A stretch of 64,000 bases of DNA from Dichotomocladium elegans (taxonomy: Eukaryota; Mucoromycota; Mucoromycetes; Mucorales; Lichtheimiaceae): assembly GCA_025716815.1 (NCBI GenBank), contig JAIXMN010000013.1, forward strand, positions 124,001-188,000, read 5' to 3'. The notes beneath the pieces were generated by a model that did no database searches, was not told where the DNA came from, and was given only the letters and a program-made list of their open reading frames with translations. Below, one piece after another: positions 19,930-32,807 of this stretch (its first letter is position 1; every line of letters starts with the position of its first letter). The position numbers and the translations under genes are program-made.

Positions 19930-22900
19930 AGAGATCTAGCCGATTGGGAAAGGAGTCCAGAATATATAGAAGAAGAAGGGAGAGGGTAAAGGACGGATGG
20001 TATATTGGAAAAGTGAAGAAGTGCGTTGGAAAGGAGATAAGATTCATGCCCACTGATACGCCGCTAGCCTTTTTATGGGCAGTCGTCCCTTTGGGCTCTG
20101 TGACCGCCTTGGAGGGAGGTAAGCATGACCGGGTTTCCATACTCCTGTAGGTCTTCACTGGCCCTAGTTCCCCGTCCCATTCCCCGTCACTTGCCATCAT
20201 GGAATGTCGCTCTATCCTTTAATCGCCTCGACTTGAAGGCTCAGATCGATACAAGACCAATCTTATTCCACTTATCATCGCATTTCTTTGACGAAGATCA
20301 TATCAGCAAATATGGCAAACGGTAGACACGCTTGCATGCCAAACTATTGCATATAGGCAGGACCTTCAAAGCCGACCCTCATCCCAATACCCAGCATATG
20401 TCCCCCCCCGTCACATGAGGTCCTCCATCGCTGGTTGAGCTTCGGGAGTCCGCAAGTGTGCTGAACAGCGATAGCCAATTTATGCACCACCTCCTCCCAA
20501 TAGAAACAAGCGGCGTTTTCATCGCTATTACTGTTGCGAAAAGCGTGTTAGTCCCACCCTCTTGAGGCCGTATTCGTTCCTCTCATTCTCAGGGGAAACT
20601 ATCATTATTACCTAAAATTGATGGCTGAGCCTTCGAAAGGAACGGGTTGCAAAGGTCCCTTGGTGGGATGAGTGCTTTTTTCCTAAGATTATGCCTTGTA
20701 TTTGCCATATTTTAGGAGGGTGGTAGAGGTCTGCCCAATGGAATTTGGCGATACTTGAGCACTACCTATTTGTTATCGTTTCTAAGAATCTGCTCTCTAA
20801 AAGCCTTGCACCCACTCCAGTTATCTGATGCCCTCTTCAGTACACATGGTCCGTCTTCCATCGGTCACCTTTTCCACTATGCAGCGAGAATAGGACCCTT
20901 TCTGACCAAACAAAAAACATATGATTCACATGCAGAACGCGAAATCAACGCTGGTAGATTTAGCGTTCTCACAATAGGCAAAACATAAGTGTGAGCGCTG
21001 TTTTGTGGCCATAAATAACTTCTGCATGCCTAATAGTGTGAACCAACAAACCTGTCACTCAATCTAGAGCGTATGGAAAGAGTTCATCTTCAGTGTTCGC
21101 GGCTGATAAACAGCAGTTTTGATCTACACGACACTGCGTCGTTCCATGTTTCTCCCTCATGGAAGGGGTGAGACGTGGCGGGACTTGAGACGAATTCCGC
21201 ACTGACGCAGTGCGCGCTTTCTGCGCCGAAAAGCCCGCCCACGTTCCACAAAGTTCCGTAATTGGCAACTTCAAGAATAGCAGGATGCCTTTGAAATTCT
21301 CTAAACACCACCGGCGTATGTTAAAGAGAGTCACTTATACAGTGCATAGCTAACTTTTGTCTTACAGAGATACCCGCTACTGTTTGGCAAAGTAGCAAAT
21401 GTTAAGTGATAAAAACACTGGTTGCTTTATACATACGTATATTTTGCTTCTTATCCGATAGAAGGCCATGATCGACTTTGACAACGGAATCCCATGTTTA
21501 TTTCAGCACCGACATTCATAATGACAGCGTAAAGCTTAATGTCCGGCTGCGGTCTTGAGAGTATCTGACGCCGGGGTCTCGCCAACATGTAACTCCCCCC
21601 CACTCGACGTATGAAGGTCAGCCAAAGAGTGTTCTGAGCTAGGAAATGGTCAATAATGATGTGATGTGAGTTCGCCCAGCCTCCGAGGAATAGTAATATC
21701 TTTTGGCACTCTCCCGGAAAGAGCCATCGACCGGTGGATGAGTAGGCAGGATGGTGCATGACCACGAATTCAAAACATCCGAAGATCTGCGTGGGTGGAC
21801 ATTCATTGGAGCCTTATAGAGAGATGGCGTATGAGTATCGATCATAATCAAGATACCTAGGAATGTTTTTTTCTGAAAAAAAAAAAGAAAACCTTAAGCG
21901 CAAGTGATGCTACATAGACTGACATTAATGAGTCCCCACCACCAATGGCAGTATGAGGAAGCACAAGGGCAACTGTAAGACCGACATCGTGGGTGAGGGA
22001 GAAGCAAGAGCATTCAGAGGACGCAGCACGGGGATAGCCATTCTGCAGACTTCTCTTACATTCAAAAAACCCTACAGTACATGCTACGAGTCACTGAGGA
22101 ATCAGTACCTCCTCATTTGATTCGGGCCCTCTTGGATGCATTTGTTGACACCCCTTACCTCCTCAAGATACATTGCTATATGCGCAGTCAGCCGGGTCAG
22201 CGAGTACAGGTGGTTGCGGTTTAGGCATATTCACAATGCTATCAAAAATTCCTATGATGACGACAATGACATTCGTGAAGTCGCCACACGAGGCTTCGTA
22301 GTGCAGCTACACCGCAGCACACTGAATGCGGGCAGATACATGCCCTACATCGAACGCAGAGAAAAGGGAATCGCTGCTATTCAGTACAACAGGTTTTACA
22401 ACTTGACCATACTTACTGTATTCAAAAAAAAATCAACACATTCTGTGCACGTCAAGTGTATGGCGGGCCGGTGGGGAGCTACCGCAGGAAGCGAGAATCA
22501 GAAATAAGCAGCCATAGGATGGGCCTTGAGGTGTATGGCTGCTCACTTCCTCGGGACAAGGGCGTCCTTCTGTTTGCATCCACCATGGTGTAAATATAAA
22601 CCTAAACTGTTTGAAGCCATGGGAAGATGCCCAGGGAATTGTCTAGCCCGCAGTTATGGAACCCGACTATGGCGGCAATGATGGTGTTAATGGTAACACG
22701 GACCTGCTGTCTGCGAAAACTATATCTATCCCTATCACCAGGCTTCATATTGAACAGACATATGGCAGTAGCCGCTCGCCCCAGGATGTCCTCTTAAATA
22801 AAATAAACATTTTCGATTGTCTGCGAAAACTCTAAATGGCGTTTCCACCCCATCACTGCTGCTATGTACTGTGGCCGCCCATTATAGTGATATCCTGGAT

Positions 22901-23765
22901 TCCCATCAAATCGTACCAGTACAGTAAGTTGAACTAAGTCCTGCCCGGTCAATATGGTTCCGTAAAAGCGTATCGCTGTAGCGAGATATCATTGTAGCGA
23001 ATATCACTATAAAGGGCGGTCCTTGTACTGAGATGATGCAAATAAAGTGCCAGGGCAAAGGTATATCATCGGCTACCCCGTAAAGAATATTTCCGGACCT
23101 GTTATGGTGGGCTTCAGGTGCGGTAAGCGAGATGCCCCGGGCACTCTCCATTCGACCTGATGGAGGGAAGACGCCTGAAAAAGGGCAGGGAGCCGATTAG
23201 TCCGAAAGCCAAATGTAAGTCATGCCCTTGGTTGGGATAGAACGTAGTAATCTGTCTACACGTTAATCCAGATATACAAATATCCATCCTCATCGTGGAG
23301 CAAACTCGTCTGCAAATAATAGTACACTGTGTCTCGCAATTCGGCCACACCATCACAACAAAAATATATCTGCCTTGCAAAGGAAACTCTTTTCAGAATC
23401 TTCTTTTAATAGATCTTCAGCCTTTTCCTCTGCTCGATCTCTATTGTTCTCCTCTATAGGTACTTAAATATTAATTAGTGAGAGAATCCTAGAGAGCAAA
23501 AGGGGAAAGCGAGAGGGAATCACATAAAACAAGTTGTGGGGGGGATTTTATAGTTGTATCAAGCGTAGGAAAAAAGAAGGGATTCGGTGTGCATGTGCGC
23601 GTGTGCGTGTACGTGTGCGTGTGTTCCATGTCGATCAAATAGAATAGACAACGGTTGTTGGTGCTATAATTGCAGTTCCTGATGAATAGCTAAAAGGTGG
23701 TATTGCTGGTGTATAGGGACGACGGCGTGCGAAGGCATGAATAAGAAAAAGAGCTTGCCGGGAGT
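19930..23765. other. Long stretch without a supported gene
   Basis: The first few hundred bases are the permease 5' region. From about 20.3 to 23.6 kb there are only short ORFs with no consistent codon pattern. Two weak protein-like traces exist on the minus strand: VMHHPAYSST near 21760, resembling a metallophosphoesterase motif, and YGVADDIPLPW near 23080, resembling an FG-GAP-like repeat. Neither extends into a usable frame. The right end includes the 3' region of the kinase gene and a GTGTGCGTGTACGTGTGCG stretch near 23600. Old decayed genes or transposons are possible. Confidence 0.5.
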
Positions 23766-25744
23766 CTAGGCATGAGTACCGCATGTCACAAATGACATAA
23801 AAGCATGCCAGAAACCGCGATGTTCTTTATGATTATCGGCACCGCCTTCATCTCCCTTTGGCTGATCAGGACTAGTACGTTCGTTTGCCTGCTGTTGCTG
23901 AGCAGCCGATAAAGTGGGCTGAGGCATAGTCGGCAAGGTGTTGCCGTTGGCGGTATTGACCGGTGGTTGTTGCTGGGAGTGGGAGGCCTGGGATGATTTC
24001 CGCTGCTGCTTGGCGACTCGGCCGGAGGCTTGTTGCTGCTGTTGCTGCTGTCCCCGGCGGGTCGTGTCGCGATGATGCCGTCTGCTCTCCTTTGAGCGAA
24101 CCTATTATAACAATGGTGATGCGTTGGTCGTTGTCATAGTACATATTCATATATCAAATAGGACACCCCCATCTCGGAGTTCTCTAGGCTCATTGTGTTT
24201 GTGCTGCTACCAATTATTTCATGCAGCAGTTGAGGATGATGAATGTTATCGTCCTGCAGGATACAAGTAGCCCTTACTCTCGCTCACATCGAGGAGAGGA
24301 AGAAAGAGAACTTCGGATTGCATTTAGCTATATCATGATACATACCTCATAACCTTTGCCACCGTTCAGAAGCATCCAATCATAGACACCATCATCAGTC
24401 TCGCCCATCCGCTGCAGAACTTTGTCAAACAGCTCGCGTAAAAAGTCATAATCGGGTGTTTCCTCAAATCCGAGTTTGCGAACGTATTGTAGGTAGATAG
24501 CAAACTCCTCTAATGTGAGCCATGGATCAGCATTGCAGATAAAGCCCCTGAAATGAAGGCACCATACCCGGAAAGTTATTGCATAGGTCGTCGATGGCGG
24601 TTGTCTGCTTCTTCTCGCCAATTTTTTCATATTTTTGCTTATTAGTAGCTGCCTTAAGACCTTGCCAGGGCAAAGATCCACGAAGAAAATACATGAATAC
24701 GTGGCCCAGGGATTCGAGATCGTCGCGTCTTGACTGCTCTAAAGATCGGGACAGAAAGGGAAGAAGAAAGTTAGCAAACATCACCCCTTTAGGTCATTTC
24801 GAAATCCGCTCGTATATTTTGTCCGCAAGTTACCTCTTCCCAAATGGGTATTGATGCTCATGTACCGCGCCGTCCCCGACAGGCTCTTTCGTTCACGATA
24901 AGGAATGTGCTGCTTTGTCTTCGGATCCCTGTATAATTTCGCCATTCCATAGTCGATAAGGTAAACTGTGTTTGCGTGTTTGGTTCCTGGGCGACCGATC
25001 AAGAAGTTGTCTGGCTTGATGTCACGATAGATCAAATTCCGTTCGTGGACGTTTTCGACTCGAAACAACTAAGGGAAAGGTAAGCAATTCCGTTACTGTT
25101 TTTTTCTGATTTTGGCATTGTTGCTGTTTCTCTTTTATCGATTGCTTTACCATTTGTTTGGCGAGCATAGCTACTGTTTTGACCGAAAACTTGCGGCCGC
25201 ACATATCAAATACATCTTCTAGACTGGGGCCAAGTAAGTCGATCACCAAAATGTTGTGCTGGCCTTCTTGCCCAAAATAGTATGCGCTAGGAACACCCGC
25301 TGTAAAATAATAAAATAATCAATTACGAGTCCATCATCACTGCCAGCAACAAAGACAGATACAGAAAAAATAGCCTTTGCCCCGGTATTGCCAATTGAAC
25401 TGTTACTTTACGTAGACCGGATAGGATTTTGTATGTTCGATATTCGTCTCGCAGTTGAGGAGCTTCCGATTTCCGCGCTTCAAACTTGATGGCAACAGAT
25501 TGATTGTTCAAGAGATTGGTGCCTGCGGAGGAATGACTAAGTTAATCTGCGATGAATGCAGACAGTCGCAGCCGGATAAGATCAAACCTTCGTAAAGAAC
25601 ACCAAAACTGCCTTCTCCCACTTTCTTTCCGACTCGGTAATGAACACCCACAATATTGGTCGATGAAGAGGATGACTTTGTGGAGGATGGGGAAGCATTG
25701 CTGTTAGCGAGCCCAGGGTGTGATTGTTGGTGGCGGGTCGTCAT
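23766..25744 (-). CDS. Casein kinase I, YCK/CK1-gamma type
   Basis: Serine/threonine kinase of the CK1 family; fungal members of this type are membrane-anchored and control endocytosis, polarity and nutrient signalling. The start at 25744 ([11 protein letters not shown]) is followed by a Ser-rich leader and the Gly loop [12 protein letters not shown]. Later exons supply VAIKFE (ATP lysine), [12 protein letters not shown] (catalytic loop), [10 protein letters not shown] (metal site) and [16 protein letters not shown], a CK1 hallmark replacing the APE motif. They are followed by [20 protein letters not shown]. About six short introns separate them. The tail is Gln-rich (several QQQ runs) and ends [16 protein letters not shown]; the lone Cys near the end could be a lipidation site, as in Yck proteins, though the usual CC pair is absent. 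Confidence 0.93.
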
Positions 25745-27139
25745 GAGAGCATTCGACAAGAGGAAAGGGAGAAAGAAGGGGCAGCGTGCGGTAGGGGCGA
25801 ACGAGGAAAAAGTATGTGAGAAGAGAGAGAACGTGCAGTCAGCCCTCTGGGGGAGTCGCACTTTGCTCCCACCCTAATCAGGCCTCACTCGCTACCAGCT
25901 TATCGTAGTTTAAAAGTTTGAGGATCGGATCCTAATCGGAAGAAGGGGAGATGTCTACACCATTCAGGCTTCTCGTATCACCGAGGTACCAATGAAAACG
26001 GACGAAAACGAAACTCCAGCGGGCTGAGACCTCCTTCTCATCCCGAGTTAAACGAGACCACCAAGCACCATCAAGGGCAGCACACATTGAATCCACAGAC
26101 ATACAGTCATTTTGCCATACATAGACCCTCTCTGCAAATCAGTCACAGTGCGGCGTGCTGCTTGATTGCTTTTCTTTTTTCGAAGCATCTGTGTTAATAG
26201 CGCCTCCTTACTTATTGGGTTGCTGTGTATTATTGAGCTACAAACGTTCGGTTCCAAGTGCCATCCTTTCACTACCATGCACTGTCCTTGATGATAATGT
26301 GCTCTACGGCCCTCAATTAAATAGAGGACCTGCAGCTACCACGTCGTTCCATTGTGCACCATGCAGTAAAGGAAGAATACATATGCAACCAAATAATAGA
26401 AAGAGTTACAGCGGAGCTGCCAATATCATGCACACGGCAATTACTCAAAATAACAGCGACCCTGAAAAAAAATGACGCTCAAGACTAGTCCAAAACTACT
26501 AGTCAGATATGAGTCTTTTAGATAAGAACTATTCCCACAGTGGACTACAGCAAACTACTCTTTTATAGTCAGTTCATTTACCACACAAATATAAAGTAAC
26601 TTTCAATGATCATCGTACGAGTTATACATACGAGTACAGCACGGTACCACAAGAATTTCAAATAAAGCAAGAAAGCATACATATTCCATACGATCGAACA
26701 GCTCCAGTCCATGGTCAGGTAGCAGCACCAGCTTATCTCGGCTGCTTAGGAATTCTCTGTATACAGACCTCTTTGTGTACATATCGCCTACTTCGTACAC
26801 AGGTTATTTCATTCTCTCTTAACAAAGTAAGGGATTGTAATGTATGTCCCATAAGTATATATGGACAAAGAAGGTGAGATACTCGTTAGTTAACGGAAAA
26901 CTTTAGTCCTCGTTAATCTTTAGTTTACCTCGAAGGCAGCTATGTGTACCATTGATGTAGCAATGGAGGAAGCAGACGAACAAAAGCACCTCGACGAAGC
27001 CAAGGCGGGAGACATGCGCGGGGCAGCCGAACCACGGTCCCAGTCAAAGCCCATATTCTCTCTTCTCGAGGCACTTGAGTTAGGCTCATATCGTTATTTA
27101 CAGAGGATCCGAAATATTAGAAGATTGCAGAATGGATCA
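25745..27139. other. Intergenic, no supported gene
   Basis: Upstream of the kinase, with scattered short ORFs on both strands. None shows domain features, and I find no splice-supported extension. The right part borders the transposase remnant. Confidence 0.5.
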
Positions 27140-28130
27140 AGGGTAACCTATTGCGTTTTATCTTGCTCTTAATAACTGACCAAAACTGCTGAAACGGATT
27201 GAGTTCAGCGAGTATGGTGGAAGATAAGCACATCGATATCCTCAGCCCTATAGATAGGTGCATTACCTATAACAGAATAATGGCCCTTCATATGTTCATA
27301 CTTACCCACTTCGTCCATCGTAACCTTAAGGAGCTGAGATAATGTCCAGTTTCAGTTCCTCTGCTCGTAACTTCAGATCGACTTGCCCTCTTCCTTTTCT
27401 TGGTTGCTGGCTTCGGGAGCGTCAAGCTACATTTAATGGTGCCGGACGCTGAGATTGCTCCTAAGATTGTACCCGTCTTTGCTCTTGCCTTTGGTATTGT
27501 GATCACTGCAGGAGTCCCTTTCTTGGACCATGTTCTGCTGCGTTCATATTAATATGGAATCCAGACTCATCCAGAGAATCGCAGTTTTTTTTTTCCAAGT
27601 CGATGTCAGTTCTGTCCCATCTGCGCACCCAGTCCAGGCGCTCTTGAATATTTGCATTGCTATTCCTGCCTAAGGCTGAAACCGAGCAATTTTCAGTGAC
27701 ACGTTGGATTCGTTTTTGATAAATCTTTGGAGCAATGGATTCTCGTCAACGCATTCTAAAATAGCGCTCTTATCCTCTTCATCGAGAAGACGCGACCGAC
27801 CTCTCGCGTTAGGTTTCTTAAAGGTGCTGTCAGGGTTCTTCTCGCACCGTAATGCCCATCGCTGGGCTGAAAGAACATGGATACCTAGCAGCTGATGGAC
27901 TCAAGACCTTCTCAAACATCCATTAGAAAAATCTAGCATTGCCTTGGTCCGTGTACGCTGCATAATTGCGCTTGATGCCCGCTTCTTTTATTCTACGCAG
28001 ATATTCAGTGAGAGAGCAAACGGATGGAAGAGAGTATAGTGCCTCATCAACGACATAGTCCATAGGTTCATGACACCCCACACCCATCAACAACATGGCG
28101 TTGCCATCGTAAAAAAATAGATTGCTCACT
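27140..28130 (-). pseudogene. Decayed IS630/Tc1-type transposase
   Basis: Minus-strand remnant of a DDE transposase of a type common in Mucoromycota. From the N-terminus: MSNLFFYDGNAML and MDYVVDEALYSL; an HTH-like part with AQRW...EKNPDSTFKK in shifted frames; DESGFHINMN (first Asp); AKTGTILGAISASGTIKCSL; MKGHYSVIGNAPIYRAEDI, where the expected Asp of DNAPI is Gly; and GYRCAYLPPYS then LNPFQQFWSVIKSKIKR, where the expected Glu of NPIE is Gln. Several stops and frameshifts occur. Two of three catalytic acids are lost, so it is inactive. Fragments of the same family lie at 34827-35230 and 54570-55045. Confidence 0.82.
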
Positions 28131-28704
28131 TCAGAATGTAAAATGGATATAGAGCTGAATTCGCCAGCCTATTTTTCTCTTACATCTTTCGCCTTCCATG
28201 CGACACTTGACTTTGATCACGCGTAAATATTTCTGGGCTACATGCGATTTTATTTTAGCCACCTGCGACTTCAGAACTGGCAGGATGCGACTTTTGATTT
28301 TGGAAAATAATGTATGCCTTAAGATCTTACAGGCAATCACTCTGGAGTTAGGAAGACCGCGGTGGGATGCCGGTAGCCAAAGCAACATCCGTAGTGTGTT
28401 TCTCTCTATGTGATTATCTAACATCAATTGAATCTAGTATGCCCAATAGAGATACGAGATGAAAGGATAAAGATCTTCCGGCTGTGAAAAGGGTATACAA
28501 TATTATCTCGTACTGTATAAGTGTATGTCTTGATTTTCTTCTTGATCGTGGGGCGTGAAATGTGTTGGATAAAAAAGTGGGGGGTACTAATAGATTGTAA
28601 AAGGATAGGGATAAAAATATAGATAGAGGTGGGATAAAAAGAGAAGAGAGATCATTTAAGCCAGTCATTGGACTATACGAATTACAAAAAAAAAAAAGTT
28701 ATAG
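28131..28704. other. Intergenic between transposase relic and septin 3' end
   Basis: No gene is seen. The right part is AT-rich and ends with an A11 run at about 28686, next to the septin stop codon. Confidence 0.5.
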
Positions 28705-29887
28705 TTAGATCTTGTTGAGGTCATCGAGGATTTTCTTGCCAAATTCCATGCTCTTCATTCTAGTAGCTCTTCTCACTAAGAGTCGCTCAGTGCGGTATTG
28801 TTCGTAATAGCGCTCCACGGTCTCGGTCTGAAGAATACGACGATGCGTGGAAAGGAGCATTGTCTTGAGCGCACTGAAGTCGCTGTAGTTATCGTCCAAG
28901 CAGTCAATCTTAACCCAACCGTAGTCGCGTCCAATCTTAACCCCATCAATAGAGATTGGATCGCCCGTTTCCGGATCATCCTCGTACGCGATCACCGCAA
29001 ATGGAACCAAACGGAGGTAGTCAATGAATGCCTGTGTCTCTTCATCCTCTTGTTCGTAGTTGAACTGGCTCAGAAATTCACCAAGGGTAGTCCGTTGAGC
29101 ATGGGATTTCCCGTCATTTCCTTCAGTTTGTTCGCCTTCCTCTTCTCCCTCGTCTTCCTCTTCTTCATCTTCAGCAGGCATTCCGTACAATGGGATTTTA
29201 TGTTTGGTATAAACGTCGAGCAGTATACTTGGCTTCAATCTACTGCGTTGAGCAGAGGTAAGCGTGTCTGCCTTGCCGATGACAGGGATTACATTGACGC
29301 GCTGGGAAAGTTTTGAGAGGATGCGAATATCGTATTCGTCCAGTGCACGTTTTGCTGGGTCAATCACATAAAGACAAGCGTGAACTTGAGTGTCGACGGC
29401 TTTCGGATTACGCTTGACTTTGCTTTCCTAATAGACCCATCATCCATGCACAGTGAGGACGAGCATGAGGAGGGAGAGACACTTCAATCACATGTTGTGT
29501 TCCGTATAACCATTATATTACCTCGGCCAAAGTCAAATCAAATTGATGCTCGACATAGCCCAAAATATCGTGCAGTTGCTTATCAATCTTATAGTCACCT
29601 TGGAAGCCGGGCGTGTCGATAAGGGTTAGCATTACTTTGTCGCCATCAACTTCAATGCCGGCGGAAACAGTATATGGCGCTTCTGTCTTTTTGAGTGGGC
29701 CGTCAATCTCGATTTCCGGGGCGGAAGCACCAGGCTGACTGCTGTAAGATTCGCGCTTGCTGATGGGCATCTCATTCTTCAGGGCAGCCATGAGAGTCTT
29801 GATGAAGGACGTCTTGCCAACCCCAGAAAATCCGACGACCATCACGTTAAAATAAGATACTGCTTTTCTTTTTGATCGTGGGGACAT
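28705..29887 (-). CDS. Septin, divergent (possibly AspE-like)
   Basis: GTP-binding cytoskeletal protein that assembles into filaments or rings at septa and polarised tips. Start at 29887 (MSPRSKRKAVSYFN); a single intron at about 29370-29520 separates the two exons. Visible motifs: P-loop GFSGVGKTS, switch motif DTPGF, and the nucleotide-specificity motif in the form GKADT. Next come the septin-unique region GWVKIDCLDDNYSDF and the C-terminal YYEQYRTERLL. An extra acidic stretch of about 25 residues after YGMPAED (EDEGEEEGEQTEG) lies between G4 and the PFAVIAYEDDPETG segment. There is no C-terminal coiled coil; the protein ends KKILDDLNKI. The long acidic insertion and DPETG motif make me think of the non-core AspE-type group, but the subgroup is uncertain. 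Confidence 0.92.
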
Positions 29888-30293
29888 GGTAAATGAGTGT
29901 AAAAGAAGTAAAAGACAAGAAAACAAGTGCTGGCCGACTGCCCTAAACAGGCGAAAACTTTACTGGGCAAGCAAGCCGCGTGCTGGATGTGGTCTTGTGT
30001 AGCATAACCCGCTGTCGATTTCTCATTATCTGAGCTTACCGAAGTCAGGAGCTACATCGAATGCTTCGGCAACGCATCCATAAAGAGATTGTGCTTGACT
30101 CCTCCAGAATGCTCCGTGTTCCTGCGCTGCAAAGTGGATAATATGATACCCTAGGTCAAAGATTGTCACTACGTTCTGAGAGGACTCGGATCTCGTTCAT
30201 CAGCTTCGTGACACAAGAATAAAATCTAATAAACGGCCAATATCGTGTCCAGTTGCCCGACATTTATTTCCTTTTTCTATAAGTTTCGGTTTT

Positions 30294-32268
30294 CTATGCC
30301 GCCAACTGTCTCGCATACTCGATGAGCGATCTTGTGGGACGTCCTATTGTTTAAATGCGTATATGTTTATAGACATATACAAACAGATACCACCACCGCG
30401 CTATCTCCTCCCCCCTTTTCTTGGAATATTATTTGTCCCACCCTCACTCTAAATTATCTTACCGCTCATGCCCTTGATGTGATACCCGTTTGTCACATCG
30501 CTGTCCATAATGCCGGCGATGTCAATGTGCGCCCATGCCGTAGGATTCTTAGAATCATCAACGCCAGCGACAAATTCCTTGAGGAACGCAGCCGCTGAGC
30601 ACGCTCCTCCAGATCGGCCTTTACCCAAATTGTTAAGGTCTGCAACGGCGGATTCCTTCATTTCTTTCAAGTAACCATCATGCAAGGGCATTCGCCAAAA
30701 GGGGTCAGCAGCTCGTTTGCCTGCTTCTTCCAGTCGCTGCCACATCATGTCAGAGTTTGTGAATACACCGGCAAATACGTTGCCAAGCGCTACGTCCATG
30801 GCTCCGGTCAGCGTAGCCAGGTCAATCAGACTGTCGGGCTTGAACTTGGAGCTGAGATAATAAAGTGCATCCGCCTAAAAACACGCAGGATATTAAGTTC
30901 AATTGCTACTGGAAAATGGTCTTTTTTACTTGCCAGTATCAAGCGCCCCTCTGCGTCGGTATCCATAACCTCGATTGACTTTCCATTCATTGCTCGCACC
31001 ACATCGCCTGGTTTGGTAGCACCTCCCGAGGGCATATTTTCGCAGAGCGGGATGCAAGCAATAACATTAACAGGTAGTCGCAATTTGCTGATACCATAGA
31101 GTGCACCTGCAACAGTGGCAGCGCCACCCATATCTCCTTTCATCAAAGCCATGTTGGATGAAGGCTTAAGGGATATACCTCCCCTATTATATCGCGTGTT
31201 AGCACATGCGGCTTGCTGTCTCTTTGCCTTGAAATTTGAAACCTACGAGTCGAAGGTAACACCTAAGCCGTCGTCGTCAGCATCATCCACAGGCTTTCTA
31301 CATTCGATCATCATCCTGCTCACCTTTACCAACCAGTCCATGTACTTTTGGGTTTTGACTAGCACCGCGATAATGGATCTCGAGGAAGCGCGGCGCTTCT
31401 TGACTATGGCAGTGTCAACCACGGCATCTCCTGAGCGAGCGCTATTTATTCGCTACTGTACCTTCCCTTGGCCACAGCCAAAAATGCATTCATGTTCTGT
31501 CGAATGGCCCAGTCCTCATCACGCACATTGAACTCAATATTCTCCAGCCCAGCCAGCAGGTAAGCAACTTCTTCTGAGAACAGGCGTGGAGTCATGAGAT
31601 TGGCAGGGGTGGTCATGAGCATGCGAGCCAGGTTCTGAGATGTGCCGTATATATGGCCGATCTCCCAATCACGTTCATTCGCTCCTTCTGCAGCAAGGGG
31701 TCCCACCTTCATTGTTTTACGGCGGTTAGCTTCGCTCTTGAGCTTGTCGAGCTCAAACTGAGCTAGGACTGCACCCTCGGCTGCGCCTTGAGTATTAACA
31801 GAAACGTCCACACCGACGTGTTCAGCCCCTTGCTTTTGAAGCGCTTGGATGCCGATAGCAGCCTAGAGGTTTTCCATTTTGAAGTGAGAACCATGACTGA
31901 ATAGCCTCTCCCCTTCTCGTCTCACTTACCGCTTTTCGTGCCTGCTCCATAGCATCCGATGTAGTGTCCTTCTTTCCAACTGACACGACCGCCACTTGTT
32001 TGACACTACCGACATTGTATAAGATGCGCAAATCGCCTTCGTTTTTAAATCCGGACGCAGTCAGCTGGTCGAGTATGGATCGACGTGTGTCCGCGGACAA
32101 GACATGAGGGGCGGACAATGAGATTTGATTAGCATCAGTATAGGCTTTTAGCACTACTGCATCGTAGCCTTGGGCATTGCTAATAAAGCGATGTGCGACA
32201 CGAGAGCTTGCCATGTGGCGGCATGGCTGCTGGCGAAGACGTAGGCTACCGAGCAAGAGACGTGACAT
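30294..32268 (-). CDS. M17 leucine aminopeptidase
   Basis: Cytosolic or mitochondrial metallo-exopeptidase that removes N-terminal residues; M17 enzymes bind two Zn/Mn ions and form hexamers. The ATG at 32268 opens an Arg/Ser-rich leader ([19 protein letters not shown]) that resembles a mitochondrial presequence. Visible motifs: [14 protein letters not shown], formed across a 61-nt intron; [12 protein letters not shown] with metal-binding Asp; and the family signature as [11 protein letters not shown]. The true C-terminus requires a last intron (donor GTAAGA near 30460, acceptor ATAG). This gives [19 protein letters not shown] and a stop at 30294, whereas reading through would end early at GKII. 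About seven exons. It is divergently transcribed from MIC60. Confidence 0.94.
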
Positions 32269-32807
32269 GAAAATGGAACGCTGTTTTCGGAAGTGATTCT
32301 GAGCCTTCCGGACTTGTGCCAGTCAAAAATTTAAGGCAGAGCTGCTGGAATAAACATTACTGAGCAAGGACCCAGACTTTTCAATGCGTGTGCCATAATA
32401 ATAGGAACCTTGTACCTCGAGGACACAAGAAATTTCTATGCGTTGCTAAAAGTCTATACATAATTGCGAAGGATCATATCATGTCGTTCTGTGGTACAGT
32501 GAACATGCTCGTTAAGTCGGGATTAACTGAGATCGGATGCTATTCAATAGCAGTAGAGTATCGTTCATCAACGTAGTTAGAGAGTTGTTGCAATTGATGC
32601 CTTAGTAGAGAATACGACCTATGACCATCAATACTATCATACAGCTTAGGGAGGGCTGGGGCATAATTGCCGGGGTTGTGGGTTGTGGGAAGGGTGGACT
32701 TCTTTACGTGATAGATAATTCTGCCTCCGCCGTGATGACGCCGTTAATTTTTAGGGCAGGCCTCGCGGTCTGATTTTTTCTGCCTTTACCAATTCAACCT
32801 CACAGCC
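32269..32807. promoter_or_regulatory. Shared divergent upstream region of aminopeptidase and MIC60
   Basis: 539 bp separates the two start codons, so both promoters lie here. Notable stretches are a G-rich block near 32650-32695 and a GC-richer part near 32730-32770 next to MIC60. No canonical TATA position can be fixed by eye. Because both products may be mitochondrial, co-regulation is possible, but this is inference. Confidence 0.5.

Noticed and set aside
26942..27172. 76-codon plus-strand ORF with an acidic start
   Set aside because: It runs antisense into the decayed transposase end, has no domain features, and no splice-supported extension was found.
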